A DNA stretch of 64,000 nt from Deltaproteobacteria bacterium (GTDB lineage: Bacteria > Myxococcota > Myxococcia > Myxococcales > 40CM-4-68-19), in NCBI GenBank assembly GCA_005879315.1, contig VBLC01000048.1, positions 1 through 64,000 on the forward strand. Direction: 5' to 3'. The translations under genes were made by a program, and so were the position numbers. Shown here piece after piece: positions 26,958-37,813 of the stretch (the stretch's first letter is position 1; the number at the start of each line of letters is the position of its first letter). The notes under the pieces are model-generated. The model was not told the DNA's origin. It was given only the letters and a program-made list of their open reading frames with translations, and did not search any database.

Positions 26958-28122
26958 TTCACGCTCCGGAAGAGCCGCTCGAAGCGGATGCCGTGCGGGC
27001 CGCCGAAAGAGATCCAGATGATGCTGGCCCGCCCCTTGATGTAGCTGAAGGGAGGCTCGCCGATTCCCCCTTCGACGCGGCTGTCGGCGGAGTTGTCGCG
27101 GTTGTCGCCCATCATGAAGACTCGGCCCTCCTCGACCACGAAGGAGCCGGAGCGCTGGAAGGCGGGGTCCTTGCGGACGATGATGGGGTGCTCCCGCCCC
27201 TCGAGGTTCTCGATGTACTCGCGGGAGACCACCTCCACGTCGCTGTCGGTGTACTCCGAGTGCTCCTTGTAGACGTAGTCGCCCACCTCGCGGCGCTTCT
27301 GCTCGACGCCGTTGACGTAGACGACGTTGTCGCGGATTTCGATGCGGTCGCCGGGCAGGCCGATCACCCGCTTGACGTAGTCGACGTCGGGATGCTGCGG
27401 GTTGATGAAGACGACCACGTCGCCCCGCTTGGGCGGCCGCTCCCAGAGCTTGTGGACCTTGGCGGGATCGGTGAAGGGGATGCGCAGGCCGTAGGCCATC
27501 TTGTTGACGAAGATGAAGTCGCCCACCAGCAGCGTCGGGATCATCGAGCCCGAAGGAATGTGGAAGGGCTCGAAGACGAACGCGCGCAAGAGCAGCGCGA
27601 CGAGGATGGCGCCGCCGATCGACTCGGTGTACTCGCGGGCGGCGCTCTTGCGGGCGAAGGCGAGGTGCTTGTCGAGCACCGCATCGAGGGCGAGCCGCGC
27701 CTGCAGGGCGGGGAGCCCGGCTTTGCCGGCGAGCGCATCGTCAACGCGCTTCAAGGCCGCTTCCACTTCCGCCGCGGCGGCGGGAGCGATGCGCCCGCGG
27801 TTGCGCTTGAGCAGCCGCGCCCCGCTGCGCCGCAGCCCCTTGGCCTCGTTGCGCGCGCGCTTGCGCACGCCCCAGGGCGTCGCCGAGCCGATGGTGGAGA
27901 GCACGAAGACGGCGAGGAAGACGGCCAGCGAGCCGAGCAGGAAATTCTGCTGGCGCAAGAGATGCTGCGCGACCAGCGCGATCACCACCGTGGCAGCGAC
28001 GATGCTGCCGACCTTGCCATAGCCGGCCGCCGCGTAGAAGGCGCGCGCCCCTTTGTCGGCCGCCGCCACCAGCTCCTGCTCGCGCCGGGCCTGGGCCGAG
28101 GCCTTGCTCTCTGCCACCGCGG

Positions 28123-28126
<4 letters not shown>
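26954..28126 (-). CDS. lepB: Signal peptidase I
   Basis: 390 residues, longer than most LepB. The catalytic serine lies in [13 protein letters not shown] (Ser194), the general-base lysine in [11 protein letters not shown] (Lys252), and the C-terminal box is [12 protein letters not shown] transmembrane helix precedes the serine (about 168-185). The first 160 residues are an extension with two membrane segments (about 38-56 and 62-80) and a basic helical region. It removes signal peptides from exported proteins at the outer face of the inner membrane. The ATG overlaps the lepA stop (ATGA); the next gene overlaps its stop in turn. Confidence 0.95.
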
Positions 28127-29931
<1,805 letters not shown>

Positions 29932-29983
29932 GCGGAGGGCGGGGGGATAACATGCGCCCCGGGGGGGCACAACGACGAGCTGC

Positions 29984-30916
29984 CTACAGGCCGAGCTCTC
30001 GCTTGAAGTACTCGATGGTCGGCCGCAGGCCGTCCTCGAGGCGCACCTGCGGCTCCCAGCCGAGCAGCGCGCGGGCGCGGCTGATGTCGGGCTGGCGTTG
30101 CTTCGGATCGTTCTCCGGCAGCGGCCTCACCGAGCGGACCGCCCCTCCCTTCCCCACCGCCCGCCGCACCACCTCGGCGAATTGCACGAGCGTCATCTCC
30201 ACCGGATTGCCCAGATTGACGGGCCGCGCGTCGCCCTTCTCGAGGAGGAGCAGAAGGCCCGAGACGAGGTCGTCCACGTAGCAGAAGCTGCGCGTCTGCG
30301 TGCCGTCGCCGAAGACGGTGAAGTCCTGCCCGCGCAGCGCCTGGCTGATGAAGGCCGGCACGACCCGTCCGTCGTCGACCCGCATGCGCGGCCCATAGGT
30401 GTTGAAGATGCGCGCGATGCGGATCGGCAGCCGATGCACCCGCGCAAAGGTGCTCACCAGCGCTTCGCCGTAGCGCTTGGCCTCGTCGTAGCAAGCGCGC
30501 GGCCCGACGGGATTGACGTTGCCGAAGTAATCCTCGCGCTGCGGATGCAAGAGCGGATCGCCGTAGACCTCGGAGGTCGACGCTTGCACCAGGACCGCCG
30601 AGGCCATGCGGGAAAGGTCGAGAGCATTGCGCGTGCCGAGCGCGCCGACCTCGAGCGTCTCGAGCGGCAGCCGCGCGTAGTCGAGCGGCGAAGCCGGCGA
30701 GGCGAGGTTGAAGACGGCCTGGGCCGGTCCGATCACCGGGATCGGTCGGCAGATGTCGTGCTCGACGAAGGTATAGCGGGACGCGCGCCGCTCGGCGTTC
30801 TCGCGGCGGCCGGTGAGGAAGTTGTCGACCGAAACGACCTCGTCGCCGCGCGCGAGCAGGCGGTCGACCAGGTGGCTGCCGACGAATCCCGCTCCTCCGA
30901 GAACGACCGCGCGCAT
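29984..30916 (-). CDS. UDP-glucuronate decarboxylase-like nucleotide-sugar SDR
   Basis: 310 residues, extended SDR. It has the NAD-binding [12 protein letters not shown] (8-19), the catalytic Y-x3-K in [12 protein letters not shown], and the segments [23 protein letters not shown] and [10 protein letters not shown] typical of UDP-xylose synthase (UXS). UXS converts UDP-glucuronate to UDP-xylose for surface polysaccharide. Related epimerases cannot be excluded. It lies 3 nt after the cupin gene on the minus strand and 52 bp before lepA. Confidence 0.85.
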   Translation of the reverse strand: MRAVVLGGAGFVGSHLVDRLLARGDEVVSVDNFLTGRRENAERRASRYTFVEHDICRPIPVIGPAQAVFNLASPASPLDYARLPLETLEVGALGTRNALDLSRMASAVLVQASTSEVYGDPLLHPQREDYFGNVNPVGPRACYDEAKRYGEALVSTFARVHRLPIRIARIFNTYGPRMRVDDGRVVPAFISQALRGQDFTVFGDGTQTRSFCYVDDLVSGLLLLLEKGDARPVNLGNPVEMTLVQFAEVVRRAVGKGGAVRSVRPLPENDPKQRQPDISRARALLGWEPQVRLEDGLRPTIEYFKRELGL

Positions 30917-30919
30917 CGA

Positions 30920-31273
30920 TTACTTCGGCGCCCGGCCGTAGCGATCTTCCAGGCGGACCACGTCGTCGAGCTCGGGCGTCGAGGCCTCGAGCACGTCGCA
31001 GTCGGTCTCGGCGATCATCCGATGGCGCATGCGCGGGGTGATGTGGAAGCTCTCGCCGGCCTCGAGCACCCGGTCGCGAAGCTCCTTCTCGCTCTCGCCC
31101 GTCTGGAAGCGCATCCGGCCCGAGAGCAGGAAGACGGTCTCGTCCTTGCGCTCGTGGTACTGCAGGCTGAGCGCATGGCCCGCTTTGATGTGGAGGATCT
31201 TGCCCACGTAGCGATCGGTCTTGGCCCAGATCAGCTCGTGGCCCCAGGGCTTGTCGACGCGGATGGGCTTCAT
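30920..31273 (-). CDS. Cupin, mannose-6-phosphate isomerase type II-like
   Basis: 117 residues, one cupin barrel. It has PWGHELIWA, the metal-binding QYHERKDETVFLLSG and the later PRMRHRMIAE, as in the isomerase domain of bifunctional mannose-phosphate enzymes. Stand-alone cupins of this kind are usually annotated as sugar-phosphate isomerases, but some bind sugars only. The start at ATG 31273 has AGAGGA about 10 nt upstream. It is followed after 3 nt by the UXS-like gene, so a role in nucleotide-sugar supply is inferred. Confidence 0.8.
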   Translation of the reverse strand: MKPIRVDKPWGHELIWAKTDRYVGKILHIKAGHALSLQYHERKDETVFLLSGRMRFQTGESEKELRDRVLEAGESFHITPRMRHRMIAETDCDVLEASTPELDDVVRLEDRYGRAPK

Positions 31274-31287
31274 CGCGGTTGGTCCTC

Positions 31288-31830
31288 TCAGTGCGTGCTC
31301 ATCACCACCGCGGCGGAGCGCAGCTCGCGCTGCACGTCCTTGCGATAGCGGTCTGCCGCATCCTTGTCCTTGAAGGCTCCGACGCGCACGCGGTACCAGG
31401 TGCCCTTCTTGCCCAGGTCCGCTTCCACCACGTAGGGCTTGAGGCCCGCGGCGCGCGCCCGCTGCTCGATGCGCGCCGCCTCGGCGCGGTCCTGCGAGGC
31501 GCCCACCTGGACGGTGTAATCGCCCCGATCCTTCGGAGGCGGCGTGAGGACGACCGGCTTTTCTTTCTCCGGCGCAGGCGCCACTTCCAAAGGCTTCGGC
31601 GGCGGGGGAATCGTCACCGGCTTTGCCGGAGCGACGGCCGCAGGCGGGGTCGGCTGCTCGCGCGGCGGCTCGGCAGGCGTTCCCGCCTGCGCCACCAGAT
31701 GCTTTCCGATGACGAGACCGAGCGCAAAGACGCCGCCGAGCAGAAGCAGGCCACCCACGGCGACCGCACCCATCTGCCGGTCGTCGAAGTTGACTGGAGT
31801 CTTTTCCCGCAGCCGTTCGGCGTCGCGCAT
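31288..31830 (-). CDS. SPOR-domain cell-division/envelope protein
   Basis: 180 residues. A short cytoplasmic N-terminus (1-20) leads to one membrane helix (about 21-43), then a Pro-rich periplasmic linker (45-100) and a C-terminal SPOR domain (about 103-176: YTVQVGASQDRAEAARIEQ...YRVRVGAFKDKDAADRYRK). SPOR domains bind denuded peptidoglycan glycans at the division site, so this resembles FtsN/DedD-type proteins. The gene lies between argS and the cupin, an argS-SPOR pairing seen in many proteobacteria. Confidence 0.88.
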   Translation of the reverse strand: MRDAERLREKTPVNFDDRQMGAVAVGGLLLLGGVFALGLVIGKHLVAQAGTPAEPPREQPTPPAAVAPAKPVTIPPPPKPLEVAPAPEKEKPVVLTPPPKDRGDYTVQVGASQDRAEAARIEQRARAAGLKPYVVEADLGKKGTWYRVRVGAFKDKDAADRYRKDVQRELRSAAVVMSTH

Positions 31831-31861
31831 GCAATTTTCCGTCTACCACCGAGTCGGCGGG

Positions 31862-33592
31862 TCAGGCCACTTCCTCTGCTTCGGGAGCTTCCATCCGCTC
31901 CGGAGCGGACACTCCGAGGAGCGCCAGGGCATTCGCGAGCGTTCGCTGCAGCGCCCAGATGAGAGAGAGGCGCGCGGCGGTCTTGCGCGCATCGTCCGAG
32001 ATGACCCGCTCGGTGCGCTTATATTTAGTATAGTAACCGTGGAAAGCGGCGATCGTCTCCTGGAGATAGAAGACGATCCGGTGCGGCTCCAGCGCCTGCG
32101 CCGCGTGCGCGACCAGCTCGGGAAACTGGAGCAGCCGCTTGATCAAGTCGATCTCCTCGGGGAGCTGCAGCGCGGCCACCGCCTCCTTGTCCCAGCGCGG
32201 CTCGATGCCCTTCTCCTCCTTCGCCTTGCGGAGGATGGCGGCGCAGCGCGCGTGGCCGTACTGCACGTAGAAGACCGGGTTGTCGTTGTCGCGCCGCTGG
32301 GCCAGGCCGACGTCGAAGTCGAGCGCCATGTCGCCCCGCCGCAAGAGGAAGAAGACGCGAGTCGCATCGGGCCCGGCGACTTCCAGGAGCTCGCGCAGCG
32401 TGACGAAGTTGGCGGCGCGCTTGCTCATGCGGAAAGGCTGGCCGTCCTTGAGGAGATTCACCAGCTGGAAGATGATGATCTCCAGCTCGCCGCCCATCGC
32501 CTTGACCGCCGCTTTCATGCGCGCGACGTAGCCGGCGTGGTCGGCGCCCCAGACGTCGATCAATCTTCGATAACCTCTCGATAACTTATCGAAGTGGTAG
32601 GCGACATCGGCGGCGAAGTACGTCGGCTCGCCGTTGCTCTTGTAGAGCGGCCGGTCGCGGTCGTCGCCGAAGCGGCTGGTCTTCACCACCTTGAGCGGCT
32701 TCTCGACGTACTCCTCGTCGGGCTCCTGGCCCTTGGGCGGCGGCAGTACCTCGACGGCGGTCAAACCCTTCTCGTCGAGGAGACGGACGGCCGCTTCCAG
32801 CGCGTGCTCGTCGTGGAGGCGCTTCTCGCTGAAGAAGTGATCGAATCGGATGCCGAAGAGGCGCAGATCTTCCTTGATCAAATTTTGCAAAATCCAGTCG
32901 GTGGCGAACTTGCGCAGGCTTTCGCGGATCTCTTCGAACGGCCGGGCAGGATCGCCGCCCGCCGCCAGCCAGGCCTCGGCCACCTCGCGCACGTACTCGC
33001 CCTGGTAATCCTCCGCATCGAGCGGCACGCGCTTCACCTCGGGCCGCAGCTCGGTCGCGCGCGCGAGCACCGAGTGCGCCAGCCGCCACACCTGCCCGCC
33101 GGCGTCGTTGATGTAGAACTCTCGATACACTGAATATCCTGCCCATTCGAGCAGGTTGGCGACGACGTCGCCGATGACCGCTCCGCGTCCGTGGCCGACG
33201 TGCAACGGTCCGGTGGGATTGGCGCTGACGAACTCGACCATCGTGCGCGTGCCCTTGCCGGCATCGCTGCGGCCGAACCTTTCCCGCTCGCGCCAGATCG
33301 TCTCCAGCTCGCTCTGCCAGACTTGACGCGCCAGCCGGATGTTGAGGAAACCGGGGCCGGCGATCTCGATCCGCTCGATGATCCCCTCAGGGTCCTCGAT
33401 GCGATCGATGATCTCCTGCGCCAGCTTGCGCGGATTCGCTTTCGCAATCTTTTGCAAGACCAGCGCGGCGTTGGCGGCGAAGTCCCCGTGCTCGGCCTGC
33501 CTGGGCGGCTCGAGCTGGAACTCGCGCGCTTCGGGCAGCCCCAGCCGGCCGATGGCCGCGCCGAGGATCGCGCGGAGCTTCTCCTTCACCAT
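31862..33592 (-). CDS. argS: Arginyl-tRNA synthetase
   Basis: 576 residues, full class I ArgRS. The HIGH motif reads SANPTGPLHVGHGRG, the KMSK-like loop RMSKRAANFVT, and the C-terminal DALR anticodon domain contains FYVQYGHARCAAILRKA and FHGYYTKYKR. It charges tRNA-Arg. The coding sequence contains five short AT-rich patches (about 32018-32037, 32570-32594, 32875-32895, 33119-33135, 33441-33456) with codons such as TTA, AGA and ACT that are rare in the surrounding genes. It overlaps the HIT gene by 7 nt. Confidence 0.96.
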   Translation of the reverse strand: MVKEKLRAILGAAIGRLGLPEAREFQLEPPRQAEHGDFAANAALVLQKIAKANPRKLAQEIIDRIEDPEGIIERIEIAGPGFLNIRLARQVWQSELETIWRERERFGRSDAGKGTRTMVEFVSANPTGPLHVGHGRGAVIGDVVANLLEWAGYSVYREFYINDAGGQVWRLAHSVLARATELRPEVKRVPLDAEDYQGEYVREVAEAWLAAGGDPARPFEEIRESLRKFATDWILQNLIKEDLRLFGIRFDHFFSEKRLHDEHALEAAVRLLDEKGLTAVEVLPPPKGQEPDEEYVEKPLKVVKTSRFGDDRDRPLYKSNGEPTYFAADVAYHFDKLSRGYRRLIDVWGADHAGYVARMKAAVKAMGGELEIIIFQLVNLLKDGQPFRMSKRAANFVTLRELLEVAGPDATRVFFLLRRGDMALDFDVGLAQRRDNDNPVFYVQYGHARCAAILRKAKEEKGIEPRWDKEAVAALQLPEEIDLIKRLLQFPELVAHAAQALEPHRIVFYLQETIAAFHGYYTKYKRTERVISDDARKTAARLSLIWALQRTLANALALLGVSAPERMEAPEAEEVA

Positions 33593-34092
33593 GCCGCGAC
33601 CTTGCTGAATTCCTTCTCGAAGAGCGGCCGCAGGCGGTCCCAGCTGGTCTGCAAGTGCTCGATCATCACCTTGGTGTCGCCCAGCACGGGCATGAAGTTG
33701 GTGTCGCCATTCCAGCGGGGCACGAGGTGCCAGTGGAGGTGATCGGCGATGCCCGCCCCTGCCATCCGGCCGAGATTCATCCCGAGGTTGTATCCCTGCG
33801 GGCCGTAGGCCTGCCCGACCAGGCGCACCGCGACGCGCAGCATCTCGGCCAGCTCGGCGTTCTCCTCGGGCGAGAGCGCGAGCAGCTCGGCGGCGTGCGT
33901 GCGCGGGACGACCATCAGATGACCGTTGTTGTAAGGGAAGCGATTGAGGATGGCGAACGTCCGCTCGGTCCGGCCGAGGACCAGGCTTTTCCGGTCATCG
34001 CGCGAGCGCGGCAGATCGCAGAAGATGCAGCCCGCCGGCTGCTCGCCCCTGGCGATGAGCTCCATGCGCCAGGGCGCCCAGAGCTGATCCAT
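33586..34092 (-). CDS. HIT family hydrolase/phosphorylase
   Basis: 168 residues. Begins MDQLWAPWRMELI, has CIFC near residue 22 (a zinc-type half of the Ap4A phosphorylase-like HIT group), NGHLMVVPRTH, and the catalytic HLHWHLVPRW histidine triad. Such proteins cleave dinucleoside polyphosphates or AMP conjugates. The ATG at 34092 shares one base with the sppA stop (TGATG), and the 3' end overlaps argS, so the three are one transcript. Confidence 0.9.
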   Translation of the reverse strand: MDQLWAPWRMELIARGEQPAGCIFCDLPRSRDDRKSLVLGRTERTFAILNRFPYNNGHLMVVPRTHAAELLALSPEENAELAEMLRVAVRLVGQAYGPQGYNLGMNLGRMAGAGIADHLHWHLVPRWNGDTNFMPVLGDTKVMIEHLQTSWDRLRPLFEKEFSKVAAW

Positions 34093-35033
34093 CAGCGCCC
34101 CAGCGAAGGCGCGAGCAGCTGTACTCCCTCGGACCCCTCGGCCGCGCTGCGCACTCCGGCCGCCGCGCCTTGGAACGCGCCGCGCACCAGCTCGCGCAGC
34201 GAGAGCACTTGCTCTTTGGGCGGGTACTGCACCTTCGCCTCCCCGCTCTGCCCCGCGAGCGACCAGGCTGCCTGCACCGCCTCGTCGAGGCCGCCCAGCT
34301 CGTCGACGAGCTTCAATTCCTTCGCCTTGCGGCCGGTGTAGATGCGCCCCTCGGCGATGTCGCGCACCTTCGTCTCCGGCAGCCTGCGCCCTTCGGCGAC
34401 GGCGCGGACGAACTGGCCGTAGACGTCGTCGGAGATGGACTGGATCTCCTCGCGGTCGGTCTCTTGCAACGGCCGGAAGGGCGAAAGCGTGTCCTTGTAC
34501 CTGCCCGTCTTCAGCGTCGTCTCGTCGATCTTCGCCCAGTCGAGGAGGCCGCGGACGTTGAAGTGCATGAAGAGGACGCCGATCGAGCCGGTCAACGTGC
34601 CCGGTTCCGCGTAGATCTTGTCGGCTGCGGCCGAGATGTAATAGCCACCCGACGCCGCCAGGTTGCCCATCGAGACCACGACCTTCTTTTTCGCCTTGAT
34701 GCGCTTGATCGCGTCGTGGATCTCCTGCGATGGGGCCACCGCGCCGCCGGGGGAATCGACCCGCAGCACGATGGCCTTGATGTCGTCGTCCCTCTCGTAC
34801 TTGCGCAAGAGCTTGCCGAGCTTGTCGGGGTCGACGCCGTTCTCCCGGTCGCCGATCGTCCCGCGCGCCTCGACGATCCCGACGCGCGCGCCGGTGGTGC
34901 TCTCCACGTCGCTCATGTTGATGCTCGTCCCCGCGCCCCTCACCGCCGAATAAGCCAGCAGCATGAATCCGAAGAGCACGAGAAAAAGCCCGCCGAAAAT
35001 GACTGCCAAGACGACTGCTGCTCTCTTGTCCAC
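34092..35033 (-). CDS. sppA: Signal peptide peptidase SppA (36K type)
   Basis: 313 residues starting at GTG 35033. One membrane helix (about 6-30), then the protease domain with DSPGGAV, the nucleophile serine in NLAASGGYYIS (Ser128) and the catalytic lysine in TGRYKDTLSPFRP (Lys180), plus LTGSIGVL. Length fits the short, single-domain SppA. It degrades signal peptides left in the membrane. Only 43 bp separate it from the divergent roadblock-like gene. Confidence 0.92.
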   Translation of the reverse strand: MDKRAAVVLAVIFGGLFLVLFGFMLLAYSAVRGAGTSINMSDVESTTGARVGIVEARGTIGDRENGVDPDKLGKLLRKYERDDDIKAIVLRVDSPGGAVAPSQEIHDAIKRIKAKKKVVVSMGNLAASGGYYISAAADKIYAEPGTLTGSIGVLFMHFNVRGLLDWAKIDETTLKTGRYKDTLSPFRPLQETDREEIQSISDDVYGQFVRAVAEGRRLPETKVRDIAEGRIYTGRKAKELKLVDELGGLDEAVQAAWSLAGQSGEAKVQYPPKEQVLSLRELVRGAFQGAAAGVRSAAEGSEGVQLLAPSLGR

Positions 35034-35076
35034 GCGGGCTTGCTACCATTCGCCCCCTCTGGGTACAAGCGCTCCC

Positions 35077-35415
35077 GTGGGCTTCCGCCAGATGCTCGCC
35101 TCGCTTCTGCAGCGGACCAAGGGGACACGCGGGGTTGTCTTCTGCGACGGCGACGGCGAGTCGGTCGACGTGGCCGTCGGCGACCCGCAGCTCTCCGACT
35201 TCGACATGAAGGTCCTCGGCGCGCACGCGGCGGCCTGGCTGGCTCCCCCGGCAAACGTGCAGGAGCTGAAGATCCGCTGCTCGAAGGGCACGCTGCTCTG
35301 CCGGAGCGTACGCGAGGGATATTACCTGGTGCTGCTGCTCGGGCAGGACGTACCCACCGGCGCCGCCGCCTTCGAGCTGCTGCGCACCGCCGCCGAAGTT
35401 TCTACAGAGCTGTAG
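35077..35415 (+). CDS. Roadblock/LC7-like small protein
   Basis: 112 residues from GTG 35077, or 107 from ATG 35092 (MLASLLQRTKG); no good ribosome site decides between them. The pattern RGVVFCDGDGESVDVAV, a helix with LGAHAAAWL, then LKIRCSKGTLLCRSV and YYLVLLLG matches the roadblock/LC7 fold, which includes MglB, the GTPase-activating partner of MglA in Myxococcus polarity control. No Ras-like GTPase gene is beside it. It overlaps the convergent propeller gene by 14 nt. Confidence 0.62.
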   Translation: MGFRQMLASLLQRTKGTRGVVFCDGDGESVDVAVGDPQLSDFDMKVLGAHAAAWLAPPANVQELKIRCSKGTLLCRSVREGYYLVLLLGQDVPTGAAAFELLRTAAEVSTEL

Positions 35416-36847
35416 AGGCGCCCTTCACCAGCGCGGCGAGGTCGGGGCGGTCGGCGTCGATGCGGTCGAAGTCGAGCAGGAGTGGCTTTTGCGCATCGAG
35501 GTCGGCGGCCTGCCTCAGCCAGGCCTGCGCAGTCGCCTGCGTTCCTTCGGTCACGGCGAGCACGGCGAGGCCGGCGAAGTTCAACGCCGCGATCCGCTTG
35601 TCGAACACCGGCCGCATCCGCCTGCTGGAAGCGACCAGCGCGACGCGCGGCCGCGCCGGCTCGGCGGGCCGCCAGAGCCAGGCAGAGAACTCTCGTCCGT
35701 CGGGCGCCGCGGCGTGCACCAACTTTGGCCGGGCGATCGACTCGCGCGGCAATCCCGGTCGCGGGCTGCGGGTGAGCCGGACCGGCACGCCATAGCCCAT
35801 GCGGAAGGCCCAGATGTCGGTGGTGTCGTCGGAGAGCCGCCAGCCGAAGAGCAGCCGATCTCCCGCGCGGCTCCAAATCATCGGCGACTCGCCCGACACG
35901 GCCGGCGCGAGCGCCCCGCTGGGCGGCACCGGCAGAGGCTGCGGCCGGAGGCTGGGCAACTCCAGGACGGAGAAGAGCGTCTCGCCCTCCTGCTCGGCCC
36001 CCACTGCGAGCCGGTGGCCATCCTCGCTGATCGCATAGGCCTCGAGATTTTGCGGCGGCGCGTAGAGCGTCTTGCGCACGCGGCCCAGCAGGGTGATGGT
36101 GTCGACGCCCATCGTCGTCCGGCCGGCGTCGGTGAGGACGAAGACGGCCCTGCCGTCGGGCGAGAACCGCGGCAGGCGGAAGCGCGCCCCGCCGTCGCCG
36201 GGGACGATCACTTCGCCGCGCGCGGCCGACAGGTCGATGAGCACCAGCCCTTGCTCGGTCACCGCCAGCGCCGCGCGCCCGTCGGGAGAGGGAGGGCCCA
36301 GCGAGATGAAGCCGGCCAGCGCCTGCGCCAGCGCGAGCGATTTGGGCGCGGCCGGCTGCGGGCCCGCCGCGGCAGGCGGGGGCGCGATCTCGGCGGGCGA
36401 CCGCGTGTCGAGCGGCAGCTGGCGCAGCGAGACCTTGCTGCCCTCCGCGACGGCGTAGAAGAACCTTTTACCGTCGCGCGTGAAGCCGCCCGGAACTTGA
36501 TCGCCCGGCGCCGGATCGACTTCGCCCGCCGGCGCGCCCTCCTCGTCGATGAAGAGCAGCCGCCGCCGCGCGCCCCGCATTGCCAGGGCGATGAGCACCT
36601 TGGGATCGTTGGGTGCGTAACGGAGGGCGATGACTCCGCCCGGCTCGTCGGTGAGCTGGTTGGGATAGCCGCCCTCGGAAGCCATCGAGGCCGCCTGCCG
36701 GGTCCCGAACAAGGTGGTGACGAAGGCGATCCGGGAGCCGTCGGGCGAGGAGGCGGGCGCCTCGGCGCTCCCTGCCGACTCGAGGTGGCGCAGGCGGCTG
36801 GCCAGATCTTCGGGCGCGGCAAGGAGAACAAGAGCGAGCAAGAGCAT
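35402..36847 (-). CDS. Exported S9-peptidase-like beta-propeller without hydrolase domain
   Basis: 481 residues. A signal peptide (MLLLALVLLAAPEDL) is followed by WD40/TolB-like blades (SSPDGSRIAFVTTLFGT, YPNQLTDEPGGV, SPDGRAVFVLT) typical of acylaminoacyl-peptidases. The segment at about 385-450 (LVHAAAPDGREFSAWLWRP...RVALVASSRRM) resembles the start of the S9 alpha/beta-hydrolase domain, but the protein stops before any GxSxGG nucleophile. It therefore appears to be a propeller-only relative, probably a binding protein in the periplasm. It may be a natural truncation; no in-frame remainder follows. Confidence 0.7.
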   Translation of the reverse strand: MLLLALVLLAAPEDLASRLRHLESAGSAEAPASSPDGSRIAFVTTLFGTRQAASMASEGGYPNQLTDEPGGVIALRYAPNDPKVLIALAMRGARRRLLFIDEEGAPAGEVDPAPGDQVPGGFTRDGKRFFYAVAEGSKVSLRQLPLDTRSPAEIAPPPAAAGPQPAAPKSLALAQALAGFISLGPPSPDGRAALAVTEQGLVLIDLSAARGEVIVPGDGGARFRLPRFSPDGRAVFVLTDAGRTTMGVDTITLLGRVRKTLYAPPQNLEAYAISEDGHRLAVGAEQEGETLFSVLELPSLRPQPLPVPPSGALAPAVSGESPMIWSRAGDRLLFGWRLSDDTTDIWAFRMGYGVPVRLTRSPRPGLPRESIARPKLVHAAAPDGREFSAWLWRPAEPARPRVALVASSRRMRPVFDKRIAALNFAGLAVLAVTEGTQATAQAWLRQAADLDAQKPLLLDFDRIDADRPDLAALVKGASTAL

Positions 36848-36931
36848 TGAATTTCGACCTCCTCCCTCGTTCTACTGTGTAGCGTGGCCGCGGGCGACTG
36901 CCGCGCGTCACCATCTGTCCGGAGGAACGAC

Positions 36932-37813
36932 ATGCGCAACCTTCTCGCCCTGCTGCTCTTGTCGGCGGGGTGCATCGCCGGGCACGCCGCCGCCGAGCGC
37001 GACGACCGGCTTCTGCGCGAGATCGTCCGCCAGCAGCGCTGGTCGCAGCAGGCCGTCGAGTCGCGGTTCTCGCCGGAACAGCTCGATCGCATCCGCGGCA
37101 GCGATTACGAAGCCGTGGGCGCGGCACGCAAGCAGCTGCGCCGGCTCATCCAGGCGATCGACCGCGGCACCTGGGTGCGCGAGGCGGCGGCGGAGGCGAT
37201 GCGCGACGACGACGATCCTCAGCTCCAGCAGGAGTTCGACCACGCCGCGACGCTGCGCAAGGACGCCATCAACGCCGCCGACGAGCTGGCCGACGCGCTC
37301 GCCGAAGCGAAGGGCGGACTGACCATGTCCGACCTCCGGCCCGCTTTCGAGGCGATGCGCAAGGCGCAGCAGAGCGAGGACCGGATCGCCAAGCTCCCGG
37401 CGCGCGCCGCGACCAAGGCGCCGCGGCTCGTCGCGGTCGCCCTGCCCACGCCGCGGCCATTCATCGACGCCGCCGCCAAGCTGATCCACGCCCACGCCGA
37501 GATGGCCAAGGAGCTGGACAAGCTCGCTCCCGAAGACGCGACCAAGATCCGCGCGAAGATGGCCGAGCTCGATCTGCAGCAGAAGGAGACGGCCGCCTCC
37601 GCTCCGCGCGCGGAGCCGCCGCCTCCCGAGGCGGAAGCGCAGGGTCCGGCGGACACCCTGACCATCTCCAACGACGTCGCCAACCTCATCGTCAGGAAGG
37701 GCGCGCCCAAGTCGATCACCTGGCGGCCCGACGGGCTCTTCGCGCTCCACTGGGACGACGGCGATACGCTGGTCTATCCCGACGGCAAGCTCGCGCCGCC
37801 GCCCAGGCAGTAG
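36932..37813 (+). CDS. Hypothetical helical lipoprotein
   Basis: 293 residues. The lipoprotein signal MRNLLALLLLSAGC ends with the cysteine at 14; residues 20-220 are mostly charged helices (LREIVRQQRWSQQAVESRF; AAAKLIHAHAEMAKELDKL), followed by a Pro/Glu linker and a C-terminal 60-residue beta segment (LIVRKGAPKSITWRPDGLF). GGAGG lies 6-7 nt before the ATG. It matches no family I recognise. The C-terminal segment resembles a short surface domain. It ends directly against the astB stop. Confidence 0.72.
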   Translation: MRNLLALLLLSAGCIAGHAAAERDDRLLREIVRQQRWSQQAVESRFSPEQLDRIRGSDYEAVGAARKQLRRLIQAIDRGTWVREAAAEAMRDDDDPQLQQEFDHAATLRKDAINAADELADALAEAKGGLTMSDLRPAFEAMRKAQQSEDRIAKLPARAATKAPRLVAVALPTPRPFIDAAAKLIHAHAEMAKELDKLAPEDATKIRAKMAELDLQQKETAASAPRAEPPPPEAEAQGPADTLTISNDVANLIVRKGAPKSITWRPDGLFALHWDDGDTLVYPDGKLAPPPRQ

